64,000 nt of DNA from Amycolatopsis dendrobii (GCF_014145675.1 NZ_JACGZW010000012.1:248001-312000); one strand, 5' to 3'. Shown: positions 53,317 through 62,644, numbered from the stretch's first letter. Made by a program: numbers and translations. The notes: generated by a model from the sequence alone, not told the origin.

Positions 53317-54870
53317 TCACTGCGCGCCGGGAGCGCGGTCGCGCCCCCGGAGATCGGCCCGGCGGATCTTGCCGGTGGCGGAGCGGGGCAGCACGTCCAC
53401 GAACTCGATGTGGCGAGGGTAGGCGAACCGCGAATAGCGTTCCTTGGCGAAGGCGCGGAGTTCGTCGGCGAGCGCGTCGCCGGGTTCGTGCCCCGGCGCG
53501 GTCTGCACCCACGCCTTGACCGCCTGGCCGCGCACCGGGTCCGGCACGCCGACCACTCCGGCGTCGGCCACCGCCGGATGCGCGCGCAACGCGTGCTCCA
53601 CCTCGAACGGGCTGACCCGGTAGCCGGACGTCTTGATCACGTCGTCGATGCGGCCGAGAAACCAGAAGTAGCCGTCCTCGTCGGCGAACGCCTGGTCGCT
53701 GGTGTGGTACCAGCGGCCGCCGAACACCGCCGCCGAGTCCTCCGGCCGGTTCCAGTACCCCAGCGGGTACTGCGGGTTCGACCGCGCGCGCAGGCAGATC
53801 TCGCCGGCCTCGCCGACGGGCACCGGCTGTTCGTCCGCGTCGAGCAAGGCGACGTCCCAGCCCGGCAGCGGCCTGCCCATCGAACCCGGTTTCACCGCCA
53901 CGCCGGGAAAATTGCCGACCAGCGGATACGACTCGGTCGAGCCGTAGTAGTCCAGCAGCGGAACGCCGAACTGCTCGGTGAACCACGCGAGGAGATCCGC
54001 GGTCAGCGGTTCGTTCGACGAGCACGCCACCCGCAGCTTCTGCGGGTAGCGCAGGCCCGCGTCCGGCACGTCTGCGGCCATCTTGCGCAGCAGCGTCGGA
54101 TTCACCAGCGCGGTCGTGACCGCGTTGCGGGACATGGCGTCCAGCAGGCCGGCCGCGTCGAACCCGCTCGCCGGACGGTAGACCAGATGCGTCGCGCCCG
54201 CCCGCAGCGGGCCGAGCAGCTTCGCCATCGACCACGCCCAATCGCCCGCCCCGTAGAAGACATCGCCGGGACGGAGGTCGTGGCAGTACCGGAACTCGTT
54301 GTGCCCCAGCAAGGTCCGGTGGGCGTGCACGATCCCCTTGGCCTGGCCGGTGGTGCCCGAGGTGTAGAAGATCAGCGCCGGATCGTCGGCCGCGGTGTCC
54401 GCCGTGGCGAAGACCGGCGGCAGCTCGTCGATCGCCGGATCGTCCACGTCCACGACGTGCCCGGCGAACTCGCCCGCCCGGCCCAGCTCGGCGCGCTCGG
54501 TGACCAGCACGGTCGCGCCCGAGTCGGCCAGCCGGTAGCGGATCGGGTCGTCCGCCCACAGCAGGGACATGGTCACCAGGATCGCGCCGGTGCGCAGCAC
54601 GCCCAGGTAAGCCGCCGGGGTGTCCGGCCGCTGCGGGAGCAGGACCGCGACCCGGTCCCCTGGCCGCACCCCGAGATTCCCCAGGTGCGCGGCGATCCGG
54701 CGCGAGCGGTCCTGCACCTCGCCCCACGCCACCTCGCGGTGCGTGCCGGCGTGGTCCTCGAAGATCAGCGCCACGGCGGCCCGGTCGTGCCGGTCGGCCA
54801 CGTCGGCGGCCATGTTGTAGCGGTCCGGGACGTCCCAGCGTTGCCCCTCGAACAGTTCCTCGTAGCTCAT
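53317..54870 (-). CDS. AMP-forming acyl-CoA synthetase (benzoate/medium-chain type)
   Basis: A 517-residue ANL-superfamily ligase. Core motifs: A3 LIFYTSGTTGQAKGIV (about 163-178), A5 YGSTESYP (about 315), A7-A8 TSDQAFADEDGYFWFLGRIDDVIKTSGYRVSP (about 395-425) and the catalytic Lys in the A10 box ATGKIRRADL (about 502). It activates a carboxylic acid to its CoA thioester. It lies between the MHS transporter and the enoyl-CoA hydratase genes, which suggests uptake, activation and beta-oxidation of one acid. The substrate is not determinable. Confidence 0.88.
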   Translation of the reverse strand: MSYEELFEGQRWDVPDRYNMAADVADRHDRAAVALIFEDHAGTHREVAWGEVQDRSRRIAAHLGNLGVRPGDRVAVLLPQRPDTPAAYLGVLRTGAILVTMSLLWADDPIRYRLADSGATVLVTERAELGRAGEFAGHVVDVDDPAIDELPPVFATADTAADDPALIFYTSGTTGQAKGIVHAHRTLLGHNEFRYCHDLRPGDVFYGAGDWAWSMAKLLGPLRAGATHLVYRPASGFDAAGLLDAMSRNAVTTALVNPTLLRKMAADVPDAGLRYPQKLRVACSSNEPLTADLLAWFTEQFGVPLLDYYGSTESYPLVGNFPGVAVKPGSMGRPLPGWDVALLDADEQPVPVGEAGEICLRARSNPQYPLGYWNRPEDSAAVFGGRWYHTSDQAFADEDGYFWFLGRIDDVIKTSGYRVSPFEVEHALRAHPAVADAGVVGVPDPVRGQAVKAWVQTAPGHEPGDALADELRAFAKERYSRFAYPRHIEFVDVLPRSATGKIRRADLRGRDRAPGAQ

Positions 54871-54880
54871 CCCGCCGCCT

Positions 54881-55648
54881 TCAGCGCCGCTTGCCGGACA
54901 GGAAACGCGCCATTTCGCGCTGCGGCTCCCCCGTCGCGTAGGCGTCCGCGTGGATCTTCTTCGCCGCGATCACCGCCTCGGCCAGCGCGTCGTCGTCCAG
55001 CTCGCGAAGCCGGGCCTTCGTCAGAGCGACCGCGCCGGGCGGCAGCTCGGCGATCGCGCGCGCCTGGGCGACGGCCGCGTCCAGGACCTCGTCCTCGGGG
55101 ACCAGCCGGGTGAGCAGGCCGAGGCGCTGCGCTTCTTCCGCGTCGACGAGCCGCGCGGTCAGGACGAGTTCAGTCGTCTTCGCGCGGCCGAGGATCTCCC
55201 ACATCGCCCAGATCCCGGTGATGCTGGGGATCCCGGAGGCGACCTCGGGCTGCCCCATCGTGACCCCGGCGTGCCCGATGCGCAGGTCGGCGAGCAGCGC
55301 GTACTGGAACCCGGAGCCGGCGACGACCCCGTTGACCGCGGCGACGGTCGGCTTGCGCAGTTCCCGCACCGTGCGGAACAACCGGTCGAAGTCGTCGATC
55401 CAGGCCTCCGCGGCGGCGTGGTCGCCGGGGTCGATCGCGGCGGTCTCCTCCAGGTCCTGGCCCGCGCAGAACGCCCGCCCGGCCCCGGTGAGCACCACCC
55501 CGCGGCAGCCCGGGTCCCGGTCCGCCTCGCGCAAGAGCCCGATCAGCCGCTCCCGCATCGCGTGGGTCCACGCGTTGAGCTTCTCCGGCCGGTTCAGCGT
55601 CAGGACGGCGATCTCGTCCCTGCGCTCGAGCAATACGGTTTCGGTCAT
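54881..55648 (-). CDS. Enoyl-CoA hydratase/isomerase (crotonase family)
   Basis: A 255-residue crotonase from ATG 55648. Oxyanion-hole segments are AFCAGQDLE (about 62-70) and AVNGVVAGSGFQYALLADLRIG (about 103-124), and the catalytic Glu region is TMGQPEVASGIPS (about 130-142). The frame stays open upstream but only shadows the divergent lysR. It hydrates an enoyl-CoA or isomerises it, as the step after the neighbouring ligase. Confidence 0.87.
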   Translation of the reverse strand: MTETVLLERRDEIAVLTLNRPEKLNAWTHAMRERLIGLLREADRDPGCRGVVLTGAGRAFCAGQDLEETAAIDPGDHAAAEAWIDDFDRLFRTVRELRKPTVAAVNGVVAGSGFQYALLADLRIGHAGVTMGQPEVASGIPSITGIWAMWEILGRAKTTELVLTARLVDAEEAQRLGLLTRLVPEDEVLDAAVAQARAIAELPPGAVALTKARLRELDDDALAEAVIAAKKIHADAYATGEPQREMARFLSGKRR

Positions 55649-55751
55649 ATCCGGCGTGCCTCCGTTCGTCGTCCCCGTCGCGGACAAGAAGAACAGGCGG
55701 CGGACCGCGGTGGCCAACACCAAGTACGACCTCCCGCGATATCGGGTTGAT

Positions 55752-56666
55752 ATGGTGCCGCGGATGGAGCTGCGGCATCTGCGGTACTTCGTCGTCCTGA
55801 GCGAGGAACTCCACTTCGGCCGGGCCGCGGCCAGGCTGCACATGGCGCAACCGCCGCTGTCCCAACGCATCCGCGATCTCGAGCGGGAACTGGGCGTCGA
55901 ACTGTTCCACCGCGGGCGCGGCGGAGTGCGGCTCACCGAAGCGGGCGCTCTGCTGCTGGAACACACGCGGCCGGTGCTCGACGGCGTCGACCGGGCGCGC
56001 GAGGCGATGCGCCGGATCCTCCCGGGCACGGCGGGCACGCTGCGCGCGGGAATCCCGCCGGACACCGCGCCGGAGGTCCTGCGCACGATCGCCGCCCGCT
56101 TCGCCGCACAGGCCCCGGACGTGCTGCTGGAGCTGCACGAAGTCAGCACCGACGAACAGATCGCGCAACTGCGGGAGGGCACGCTCGACGTCGGGATCGT
56201 GCGGCACCCGTCCGACACGGTCGGACTGGAATCAGGGCCGGTGCTGTCGCGGCGGCTCGGAGTGGTGCTGCCGGCCGAACACCGGCTCGCCGGATCGGAA
56301 CTGGTCCGGCTGCGCGATCTCCACGGCGTCCCGCTCGTCGTCTTCCGGCGCGAAATGGCGCCGCGGCTCTACGATCACATCCTCGCGATCTGCCGCGACA
56401 ACGGCTTCCTCCCCGGCGCGATCCGGCACGCGCGCAACCCGAACTTCACCCACGGGCTGGTCCTCGCCGGAATGGGCGTCCACTTCAACGAAGAGCACCC
56501 GCTGCCCGCCGGGCTGACCTGGCGCCCCCTCGACGAGGACCGGCTGCGCTGGTCCAGTTCGGTCGTGTGGGTGCCGACGCGCGCGAACGACGTCATCGCC
56601 GGATTCGCCGCGGCGGCGGAGGAAGCTCTTCGCGCTGCCGGGCACAGTCTGTCTATTGTGGACTGA
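55752..56666 (+). CDS. LysR-type regulator of the acyl-CoA cluster
   Basis: A 304-residue LTTR with HTH at about residues 5-60 (MELRHLRYFVVLSEELHFGRAAARL, AQPPLSQRIRDLERELGVELFHRGRGGVRLTEAG) and a normal effector domain. ATG 55752 and ATG 55764 are both in frame; the second puts the HTH at the usual distance. The 103-base divergent spacer to the hydratase contains CCCG-cgatat-CGGG, a candidate LTTR dyad. It probably activates the transporter-ligase-hydratase unit. Confidence 0.87.
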   Translation: MVPRMELRHLRYFVVLSEELHFGRAAARLHMAQPPLSQRIRDLERELGVELFHRGRGGVRLTEAGALLLEHTRPVLDGVDRAREAMRRILPGTAGTLRAGIPPDTAPEVLRTIAARFAAQAPDVLLELHEVSTDEQIAQLREGTLDVGIVRHPSDTVGLESGPVLSRRLGVVLPAEHRLAGSELVRLRDLHGVPLVVFRREMAPRLYDHILAICRDNGFLPGAIRHARNPNFTHGLVLAGMGVHFNEEHPLPAGLTWRPLDEDRLRWSSSVVWVPTRANDVIAGFAAAAEEALRAAGHSLSIVD

Positions 56667-56782
56667 TGGGGGGGGGCGCGTGCCGCTCAGGGGCGGGGCA
56701 GCGGAAAACTGCCGGTGATTCCCGATCGGTGTCACGCGGTTCCGCGGCGCGCACTGACCGCACAGCCTGCCGCAGCTTTCGA

Positions 56783-57061
56783 TCATGGGCGATCCTTCAG
56801 CGGCCGGGGTGCACAGCGAGACAGAGCAGGGCTTGTGAACGTGCGGCCGTCCCGCGTGGCCGTGGCGGTGAGCGCGGTGGCGCATGCCCACCGGTAGCGG
56901 GCCAGGGCGATAGCCGCGTTCGCGTCGGGGTAGGGAGCGGTCGCGCCGAGCAGCGCGCTGGCCGCGAGTAGCGCATCCGGGTCGAGGATTCGTGCGGGCA
57001 CGTTCGCTGCTTCAGCGATTCGGCGGTTCAGCTCCCGAAGCGCCGCATCGCGGACCGACAT
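56783..57061 (-). CDS. Small hypothetical protein
   Basis: A 92-residue Ala-rich helical protein with GAGGAG ahead of ATG 57061 and good codon structure over its first 75 residues (ALRELNRRIAEAANVPARIL, ASALLGATAPYPDANAAIALARYRW). No family is recognised. It stands alone between the LysR gene and the S1 protease terminator. A small regulatory or chaperone-like role is possible but not supported by any motif. Confidence 0.45.
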   Translation of the reverse strand: MSVRDAALRELNRRIAEAANVPARILDPDALLAASALLGATAPYPDANAAIALARYRWACATALTATATRDGRTFTSPALSRCAPRPLKDRP

Positions 57062-57252
57062 CAGGCATCTCCTCTCAGCAGTCCCTGACGGACCACCGGC
57101 ACCAGGAGAAATTCACCTGCCTCGGCTGAGCACCCTGACCGGCGCTAACGCTTGACAAACCGCGACCAGCAACGGAAACCGCTCTGCATACGCAGCAATA
57201 CCGGTTTCCAGCCGGACCTGAATCAGCGCCCCGCACGCGGAGCGCGCGGGAA

Positions 57253-57291
57253 TGCCGTCGGGAGGACTGTCTCCAGCACCTCCCGACGGCA
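57253..57291. terminator. Strong intrinsic terminator after the S1 protease gene
   Basis: TGCCGTCGGGAGG and CCTCCCGACGGCA form a perfect 13-bp stem around a 13-base loop, starting 9 bases beyond the protease stop codon on the minus strand. Confidence 0.75.
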
Positions 57292-57299
57292 GCCTCAGG

Positions 57300-58283
57300 T
57301 CAGGACTTGGGCAGCGTCACGCCATACCTCTTGGCCGACAGCGTCGCCGGGAAGAAGCACGACGTCTGGGTGTCTCCGCCGGAGAGGGTGCCGAGGCCCT
57401 TGCCTCCGTCGTAGGCCGGGCCGCCGGAGTCGCCGTGGTCGGAGTGGGCGGTCGTGCAGAACTCGTGGTAGACCGTGTAACCCTCGGCTTCGAAGGTGTA
57501 GTCGACCTTGGTGACCTTGCCTTCCGTCACGCCGGAGGTGATCCCGGCGCGCTTCATCTGCTCGCCCACCGTCGCGTCGGCGAACTCGGTGATCTTGGTG
57601 CCGTCGTTGATCTCGCTCGGACCCTCGCCCGAAGCGTTCTCCACGAGCATGTTGTCTTCGTCGGGGAACACCGCGTCGACGGTCTTGCCGTCGTTCCACG
57701 GACCGCCGCCGCCGAGTTTCTCGCAGTGGCCTGCGGACAGGAGCAGCTTCTTGCCGTCCTTCTCCACGTTGAACCCGTTGGAGCAGGACGCTTGGCCGTT
57801 GCTGATCTTGTCGCCGCCCTTGATGAACAACGACATCGCACCGGGATGGTGTTCGACGCGGACCATGTCGCCGTACTGGCGGGCGGTCTCGACCAGCGCG
57901 TCCTTCTGCGCCTTCGGGGTGGCGTCGTAAACGTCGACGATGACCTGGTTCCGGGCGAGGTCGAGGCCCCAGCCGGCGCTGGGCACGCCGCCGGTGGCGT
58001 CCAGGTGCTGTTTGACTGAGCCGAGCTGGCCCAGGCTGTACTTCACCACCTTCGCGTTCAGGCCGGACGCGCGCACCTTGGCCGCGTCGGCGTTGTTCAG
58101 CACAGTGACGACCGAAGCGCCGCTGTCGTCGAGGTAGTGCCCGCCGGTGGCGGAGCCCAGGCTGTTCATGACCGCGGCCGGTGTCGCCGCCGCGGACGCT
58201 GCGGGCACGGTGGTCACGGAAAGGGCCAGCGCGCCGAACGAACCGATGGCGAGAGCGCTCAGCCTGAAACGTGTCGATCGCAT
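57300..58283 (-). CDS. Secreted S1 serine protease with pro-region (alpha-lytic type, S1E)
   Basis: A 327-residue pre-pro-protease. A Sec signal (RFRLSALAIGSFGALALSVTTVP, cut near ASAAA) is followed by a pro-region of about 130 residues (YLDDSGASVVTVLNNADAAKVRASG is the S1E prodomain style) and the protease domain. The His of the triad is in LLSAGHC and the Ser in HGDSGGPAY, with the Asp probably in FPDEDNMLV. Cysteines SCSNG...HC and FCTT...SCF fit its disulfides. ATG 58283 has GGAGGAAA upstream, and a 13-bp stem terminator follows the stop. It is likely an extracellular protease of the streptogrisin/alpha-lytic group. Confidence 0.88.
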   Translation of the reverse strand: MRSTRFRLSALAIGSFGALALSVTTVPAASAAATPAAVMNSLGSATGGHYLDDSGASVVTVLNNADAAKVRASGLNAKVVKYSLGQLGSVKQHLDATGGVPSAGWGLDLARNQVIVDVYDATPKAQKDALVETARQYGDMVRVEHHPGAMSLFIKGGDKISNGQASCSNGFNVEKDGKKLLLSAGHCEKLGGGGPWNDGKTVDAVFPDEDNMLVENASGEGPSEINDGTKITEFADATVGEQMKRAGITSGVTEGKVTKVDYTFEAEGYTVYHEFCTTAHSDHGDSGGPAYDGGKGLGTLSGGDTQTSCFFPATLSAKRYGVTLPKS

Positions 58284-58614
58284 GTGTTTCCTCCTGCGCG
58301 GAAGGGGGGAGAAAGGACGTGCACCGAACGGGAAGCCCGGATTCGGTGCTGTGCTCGGCTGACTGCGGAGGCATCTCCTCCCTGGCGCGTCGGGTGACCG
58401 GATCGGGACCATGAGCCTCCAGTTCGGGCGGTCCGGACCGTCTCTTCGTTGAAACGGAACGTGATCAACCTCAGGTTTGTGATTCTCGAACAGCTTCAGG
58501 GCGGCGCGACACCGACGAAGGTAGGTTCACGTTTGCCGCAATCCCGCACCCGAACGGCGGAGCGACGGTGACGAGCGCAGCCCGGCAGCTGCCGCCGTGC
58601 TCGGCCGGCAGGCG

Positions 58615-58645
58615 TACCCGAGTGTCCACTTGGGACACTCGGGTA
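58615..58645. promoter_or_regulatory. 13-bp perfect inverted repeat upstream of the ankyrin gene
   Basis: TACCCGAGTGTCC and GGACACTCGGGTA flank a five-base loop (ACTTG), 37 bases before ATG 58682. The core TGTCC-N5-GGACA looks like a dimeric repressor site. It is too strong to be chance in this window, and it overlaps the probable promoter. Confidence 0.6.
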
Positions 58646-58681
58646 GGCTGTGCCGGCGCACGGCCGTCGAGAGGAATCGCG

Positions 58682-59395
58682 ATGCCGACAGACGAGGACC
58701 AGCTCAGCACCTACGTCGCCATCCGGGAAGGTGCCGCAGACCGGCTGTCAGAGTTGCTGCGGGCGGATCCCGAACTGGCCACCTGCCCGCTGGGCGGCCC
58801 GGCCCGCGGGCGCACGCCGCTGCACGTCGTCAGCGACTGGCCGGGCTACTTCCCCAACGGGCCGCGCGTCGCCGAACTGTTGATCGCCTCGGGAGCCGAC
58901 GTCGACGCGCGTCCGGACGGCGGGGAGTCTCCGCTGCACTGGACGGCCAGCAGCGACGACGCCGCCGTCGCCCGGGTGCTGATCGACGCGGGCGCGGACA
59001 TCGAGGCGCCCGGCGGATCGATCGGCACGCCGCTCGACAACGCGATCGGCTACGCCTGCTGGAATGTCGCACGCCTGCTCGTGGAACGGGGCGCGCGGGT
59101 CGAGAAGCTCTGGCACGCGGCCGCGCTCGGCTTGCTCGACCGGATGGAAGAGCTGATTGCCGACAGCGCACCGGCGCAGGAGGCGCTCGATCAGGCGTTG
59201 TGGCACGCCTGCGCGGGCGGACAGCGACGAGCAGCCGAACGCCTGATCGGACTCGGCGCCGACGTGACGTTCACGCCCGAATACGGCCGCGGCACCCTGA
59301 TCGACGCGGCAGCAAGCGACGGCACTCAACGCGCGAACCTGATCGAGTGGCTGACCGGACTGGGTTTGCGCGCCTCTGCCGACACCGTGGACTGA
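58682..59395 (+). CDS. Ankyrin-repeat protein
   Basis: A 237-residue protein made of about five ankyrin repeats with the GADVDA / GGESPLHWTA / LLVERGARV consensus (for example RTPLHVVSD at about 45, LLIASGADVDARPDGGESPLH at about 67-87, LIDAGADIEAPGG and RLIGLGADVTF). ATG 58682 is used because it has GAGAGGAA upstream and the open frame before it lacks repeat sequence. No effector domain or signal peptide is present; it should mediate protein contacts in the cytoplasm. It is preceded by the strong inverted repeat, so expression may be controlled by a dimeric repressor. The partner protein is unknown. Confidence 0.83.
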   Translation: MPTDEDQLSTYVAIREGAADRLSELLRADPELATCPLGGPARGRTPLHVVSDWPGYFPNGPRVAELLIASGADVDARPDGGESPLHWTASSDDAAVARVLIDAGADIEAPGGSIGTPLDNAIGYACWNVARLLVERGARVEKLWHAAALGLLDRMEELIADSAPAQEALDQALWHACAGGQRRAAERLIGLGADVTFTPEYGRGTLIDAAASDGTQRANLIEWLTGLGLRASADTVD

Positions 59396-59473
59396 CTCCC
59401 GGGCTAGCCGGACCGCCTGGCACTTGACCGAAAGAACGTTAAACGCGCAACTCGTCGTTCTTCAGTCGCCTCT

Positions 59474-60405
59474 TCACGAAGCCGCCGCGATGTGCACTGA
59501 GGACGGTCGCGTCGCGGCGTCGTATGCGGCGCGCGCGCCGGTCGCGCCCATGCCGCTGTCGCGCGCGGGCTCGTAAAGCCGCTCGGGGCCGCCGCCCTGC
59601 CATTGGTTGACCCAGGTGACACCGGCCGGGATGCGCGCGGCGGCGGCGATGTGGTCCGGGTCGTCGGTGTAGACCGTCGCCGCGAGGCCGTATTCCGACT
59701 GGGAAGCGCGTTCGAGTCCTTCCTCGAACGCGTCCACGACGACGACCGGGGCGACCGGGCCGAAGGTTTCCTCGGTCAGGACCAGCATCGAGTCGTCGAC
59801 CTCGGTGAGCACGGTCGGCGGGTAGCAGAAACCCTTGCCAGCGGGGACAATCCCGCCGGCGCGGACCTTCGCACCCTTCCGCACCGCGTCCTCGACGTGC
59901 CGGACGACGATGTCCCGCTGCCGCTGGTCGACCAGCGGGCCGAGCACGACGCCCTCGTCGAGACCGTTGCCGACGGGGAAGCTTTCGGCCGCGGCGACGA
60001 GCGCCTCGACGAACGGTTCGGCGACGTCACGATGCACGTAGATCCGTTCCATGGACGTGCAAATCTGGCCGGTGTTGATGAACGCGCCGAACGCGACGGC
60101 TTGGGCGGTGGCGACCGGATCGACACCGGCGTCGACCACGACCGGGTCCTTGCCTCCCAGTTCCAGGACCGCGCGGTGCAGCCGCTCCCCCGCCGCCGCG
60201 CCGACGCGTTTGCCGGTGGCGACCGAACCGGTGAAGTGCACCAGCTGGATCTGCTCGTGCCCGGCAAGCGGGATCCCGGCGCGAGCGTCGCCGAGCACCA
60301 GGTTCACCACGCCCGGCGGCAGTTCGGCCAGTTCGAGCAGGCGCACCACCGAAAGCGGCCCGCGTTCGGACGGTTCCGCAGTGTCCGCATGGGATTCCTC
60401 GGTCA
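59474..60405 (-). pseudogene. Aldehyde dehydrogenase lacking its N-terminal third (betaine-type)
   Basis: The remaining about 310 residues hold the C-terminal NAD(P)-dependent aldehyde dehydrogenase: HFTGSVATGKRVG and VLELGGKDPVVV (catalytic Glu region), the nucleophile Cys in NTGQICTSMERIYV, and TEETFGPVAPVVVVDAF. The first about 170 residues, including the N-terminal NAD-binding strands, are missing. The sequence begins in mid-domain (ERGPLSVVRLLELAEL) right beside the GMC stop at 60403, and no in-frame start codon precedes it. In choline-to-betaine loci this enzyme follows the choline dehydrogenase, as here. The deletion should inactivate it. Confidence 0.7.
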
Positions 60406-61956
60406 GTCGAGCCGGTCGGCCATCAGCTCGCCGGCCATGATCGCGGCGAGGTTGGTGTTGGCCCGGGGAACGGAGGGGAAGATCGACGCGTCGACCACGC
60501 GCAGGCGGTCGAAGCCGAGCACCCGGCAGTCGGGATCGACCACGGTGTCGCGGTGCCCGGGGTCGCCCATCCGGCACGTGCTGGTGGCGTGCTGCGAGTC
60601 GCCCGCGGTGGCGAGCAGGTGGTCGTCGAGCTCGCTGTCGTTGTCCAGCGCGGCGAACAGCTCCTTGTTCGCGCTCTCCAGCGAACCGCTGAGGATCGGC
60701 GCGGTTTCGTCGGCGCGGGCCAGTTCGGCCAGCGCCCGCACGCCGGCGCGCAGCCGCGGCAGGTCACGCTCGTCGGAGAGCATTCGCTGGCGCACCAACG
60801 GTTGCGCGTCCGGGTCGGCGGAGACGAGGCTGACCTCGCCGCGCGAAAAGTTCTGGTTGAGCCAGACCCCGTACGCGCCCGCACCGGCCCCGGTGTCCGC
60901 GAACGCCATGGCGAGCACGCTCTGGTTCATCGAGACGAACATCAGGTCGCCCTCGGGCGAGCCGGCAGCGCTGGTGAAGCGGACGCAGACGTTGGTGTGC
61001 CGGTCGTCCGGCGTCTTGATCGCCGCCGCCTCGGTCAGCGGGAGCTGGATCATCGCGATCGGATGGTCCTGCAGACCGCGGCCGGCCGGCAGGTCCGCGC
61101 GGACGTCGATGCCGAGCGACCGCAGCAGGCCCGCGGGTCCCACGCCGGAGCGCTGGAGGATCGCCGGCGTGTGGATGGCGCCCGCGCTCAGCACGACCGT
61201 GTCGGCGAGTTCCGTCGTGGCGGTCCCGCCGAGGACTGCGCGGACGCCGATCGCGCGGCTGCCGTCGAAGAGCACCCGGTCGACGAGCGCGTCCCCGCGG
61301 ATGGTCAGGTTCGGCAGCGCCCGGGCAGGCTCGAGGTAGGCGTCGTTGACCGAAACGCGCCGCCCGGCACGGGAATTGATCGGATACGGCGAGACGCCGG
61401 TGGCCTCCGGGGCGTTCACGTCAGGCGCCCAGCCGTATCCCGCCGCGGTCGCCGAGCGGTGCAGCGCGGCGTCGACCGCACCCCAATTCTCTTGTGGTGT
61501 GCGATAAATCGGAGTCGGGCCGCCGCGGCCGTGGTAGGGCTCGTCGCCGAAGAGCTCGTCGTCCTCCAGCTTCGCGAAGTACGGCAACACCTCGCTCGGC
61601 CCCCAGCCGGGCAGCGCCCAGTCGGCGAAGTCCGCCATCGGCGGGCGGATCGCGATCTGGCCGTTGATCGACGAGCTGCCGCCCACGCCCCGGCCGCGCC
61701 AGTACAGCGCCGGCGGCTGCTTGTCCGTCCGAGTAGAGTCCAGGCCCTGCCACACCATGCGTTCGGCCGCCGTCGGGTGCAGCAGCGCGACGATCGGGTT
61801 GGGCGAGCGCCACGCCTCGGGCATCTCCGCGGAGCGGTAGTCCGGGCCGGCCTCCAGCAGCAGGACCCGCTTGCCGCGCTCCGCCGAGCGCACCGCCAGT
61901 GCCGCTCCCGAGGATCCGGCGCCGACCACGATGAGGTCCCAGCCGCTGTCCGCCAT
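60403..61956 (-). CDS. GMC-family oxidoreductase (choline dehydrogenase-like)
   Basis: A 517-residue FAD enzyme. It has the Rossmann segment DLIVVGAGSSGAALAVRSAERGKRVLLLEAGPDY (about 6-40), YWRGRGVGGSSSINGQIAIR (about 83-103), HTPAILQRSGVGP and the C-terminal catalytic region SQHATSTCRMGDPGH and SIFPSVPRANTNLAAIM. Choline dehydrogenase/BetA-like activity (alcohol to aldehyde) is suggested by the divergent GbsR-type regulator and the neighbouring betaine-aldehyde-type dehydrogenase remnant. ATG 61956 is preferred over upstream codons, which lie in the regulator's operator region. Aryl-alcohol oxidase-like activity remains possible. Confidence 0.86.
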   Translation of the reverse strand: MADSGWDLIVVGAGSSGAALAVRSAERGKRVLLLEAGPDYRSAEMPEAWRSPNPIVALLHPTAAERMVWQGLDSTRTDKQPPALYWRGRGVGGSSSINGQIAIRPPMADFADWALPGWGPSEVLPYFAKLEDDELFGDEPYHGRGGPTPIYRTPQENWGAVDAALHRSATAAGYGWAPDVNAPEATGVSPYPINSRAGRRVSVNDAYLEPARALPNLTIRGDALVDRVLFDGSRAIGVRAVLGGTATTELADTVVLSAGAIHTPAILQRSGVGPAGLLRSLGIDVRADLPAGRGLQDHPIAMIQLPLTEAAAIKTPDDRHTNVCVRFTSAAGSPEGDLMFVSMNQSVLAMAFADTGAGAGAYGVWLNQNFSRGEVSLVSADPDAQPLVRQRMLSDERDLPRLRAGVRALAELARADETAPILSGSLESANKELFAALDNDSELDDHLLATAGDSQHATSTCRMGDPGHRDTVVDPDCRVLGFDRLRVVDASIFPSVPRANTNLAAIMAGELMADRLD

Positions 61957-62007
61957 GTGCCTGCTCCTTCGCCGGTCTTCGTGGCGGCTAGGATGCTGCC
62001 CGGTGCT

Positions 62008-62032
62008 ACGTTCAGTCAAGAGTGAACGTTCA
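62008..62032. promoter_or_regulatory. Candidate GbsR operator
   Basis: ACGTTCA-N8-TGAACGT (62008-62029) and the overlapping perfect palindrome TGAACGTTCA (62023-62032) lie between the divergent GMC gene (start 61956) and regulator gene (start 62061). Position and symmetry fit a dimeric GbsR/MarR-fold repressor controlling both genes. Confidence 0.58.
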
Positions 62033-62060
62033 GTTTTTCCTGAGCTACAGTGAGGTGCCG

Positions 62061-62546
62061 ATGACCGTGCCCGCAGGCGACGACCGGCCCGTCGAGAACG
62101 CGCTCGTCGAGGACTTCGGCCTGCGCATCGGCCGGGCGATGGGCTGGCCGCCGATGGCAGGCCGCACGAGCGGCGTGCTGATGCTCAGCGAGAAACCCCT
62201 GACCCTCGGCGAACTCCAGGACGCGCTCGACGCGAGCAAGGGGTCGGTGTCCGAGATGACGCGGCTGCTCATGGTCAACGGCGTCGTCGAGCGGGCCAAG
62301 AACCCCGGGAGCCGCCAGTTCGTCTACCGCTGGCGCGACGACGCCTGGCTCGGCTGCCTGCAGCACCAGGTGACCGCGACCCGCGAACTGCTCGAACTGG
62401 CCGAGAACGCGCAGGAACGCGGGAAGCACCTGGCAGCCGGGCAACGCGGCCGGCTGCGGCAGATGCGCGACTACTACGTCTTCATGACCGAACAGCTCGA
62501 AGCGCTCCTGGCCGAGTACGCCCGTCGAACCGAGACCGGCGCCTGA
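62061..62546 (+). CDS. GbsR/MarR-fold transcriptional repressor
   Basis: A 161-residue single-domain regulator from ATG 62061 (GAGGTG upstream). The wHTH runs LGLRIGRAMGWPPMAGRTSGVLMLSEKPLTLGELQDALDASKGSVSEMTRLLMVNGVV (about 20-75), closely following GbsR, which represses choline/betaine genes and senses choline. The C-terminal dimerisation helices (QLEALLAEYARR) follow. A GTG at 62022 would also give an open start but lies inside the operator dyad. It is divergent from the GMC oxidoreductase gene and most likely represses it. Confidence 0.83.
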   Translation: MTVPAGDDRPVENALVEDFGLRIGRAMGWPPMAGRTSGVLMLSEKPLTLGELQDALDASKGSVSEMTRLLMVNGVVERAKNPGSRQFVYRWRDDAWLGCLQHQVTATRELLELAENAQERGKHLAAGQRGRLRQMRDYYVFMTEQLEALLAEYARRTETGA

Positions 62547-62644
62547 CCTGGTCAGCGCCCCTCCTGCCGCACCGCGTCGAAGCCCTGCGGCCGGATGTCC
62601 CGTTCCGGGGCGGCTCGCACCGTCCTGGGCTTAAGGTGTGACGG

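Noticed and set aside
54881..56218. 445-aa hydratase
   Set aside because: The N-terminal part shadows the divergent lysR; the hydratase begins at ATG 55648.
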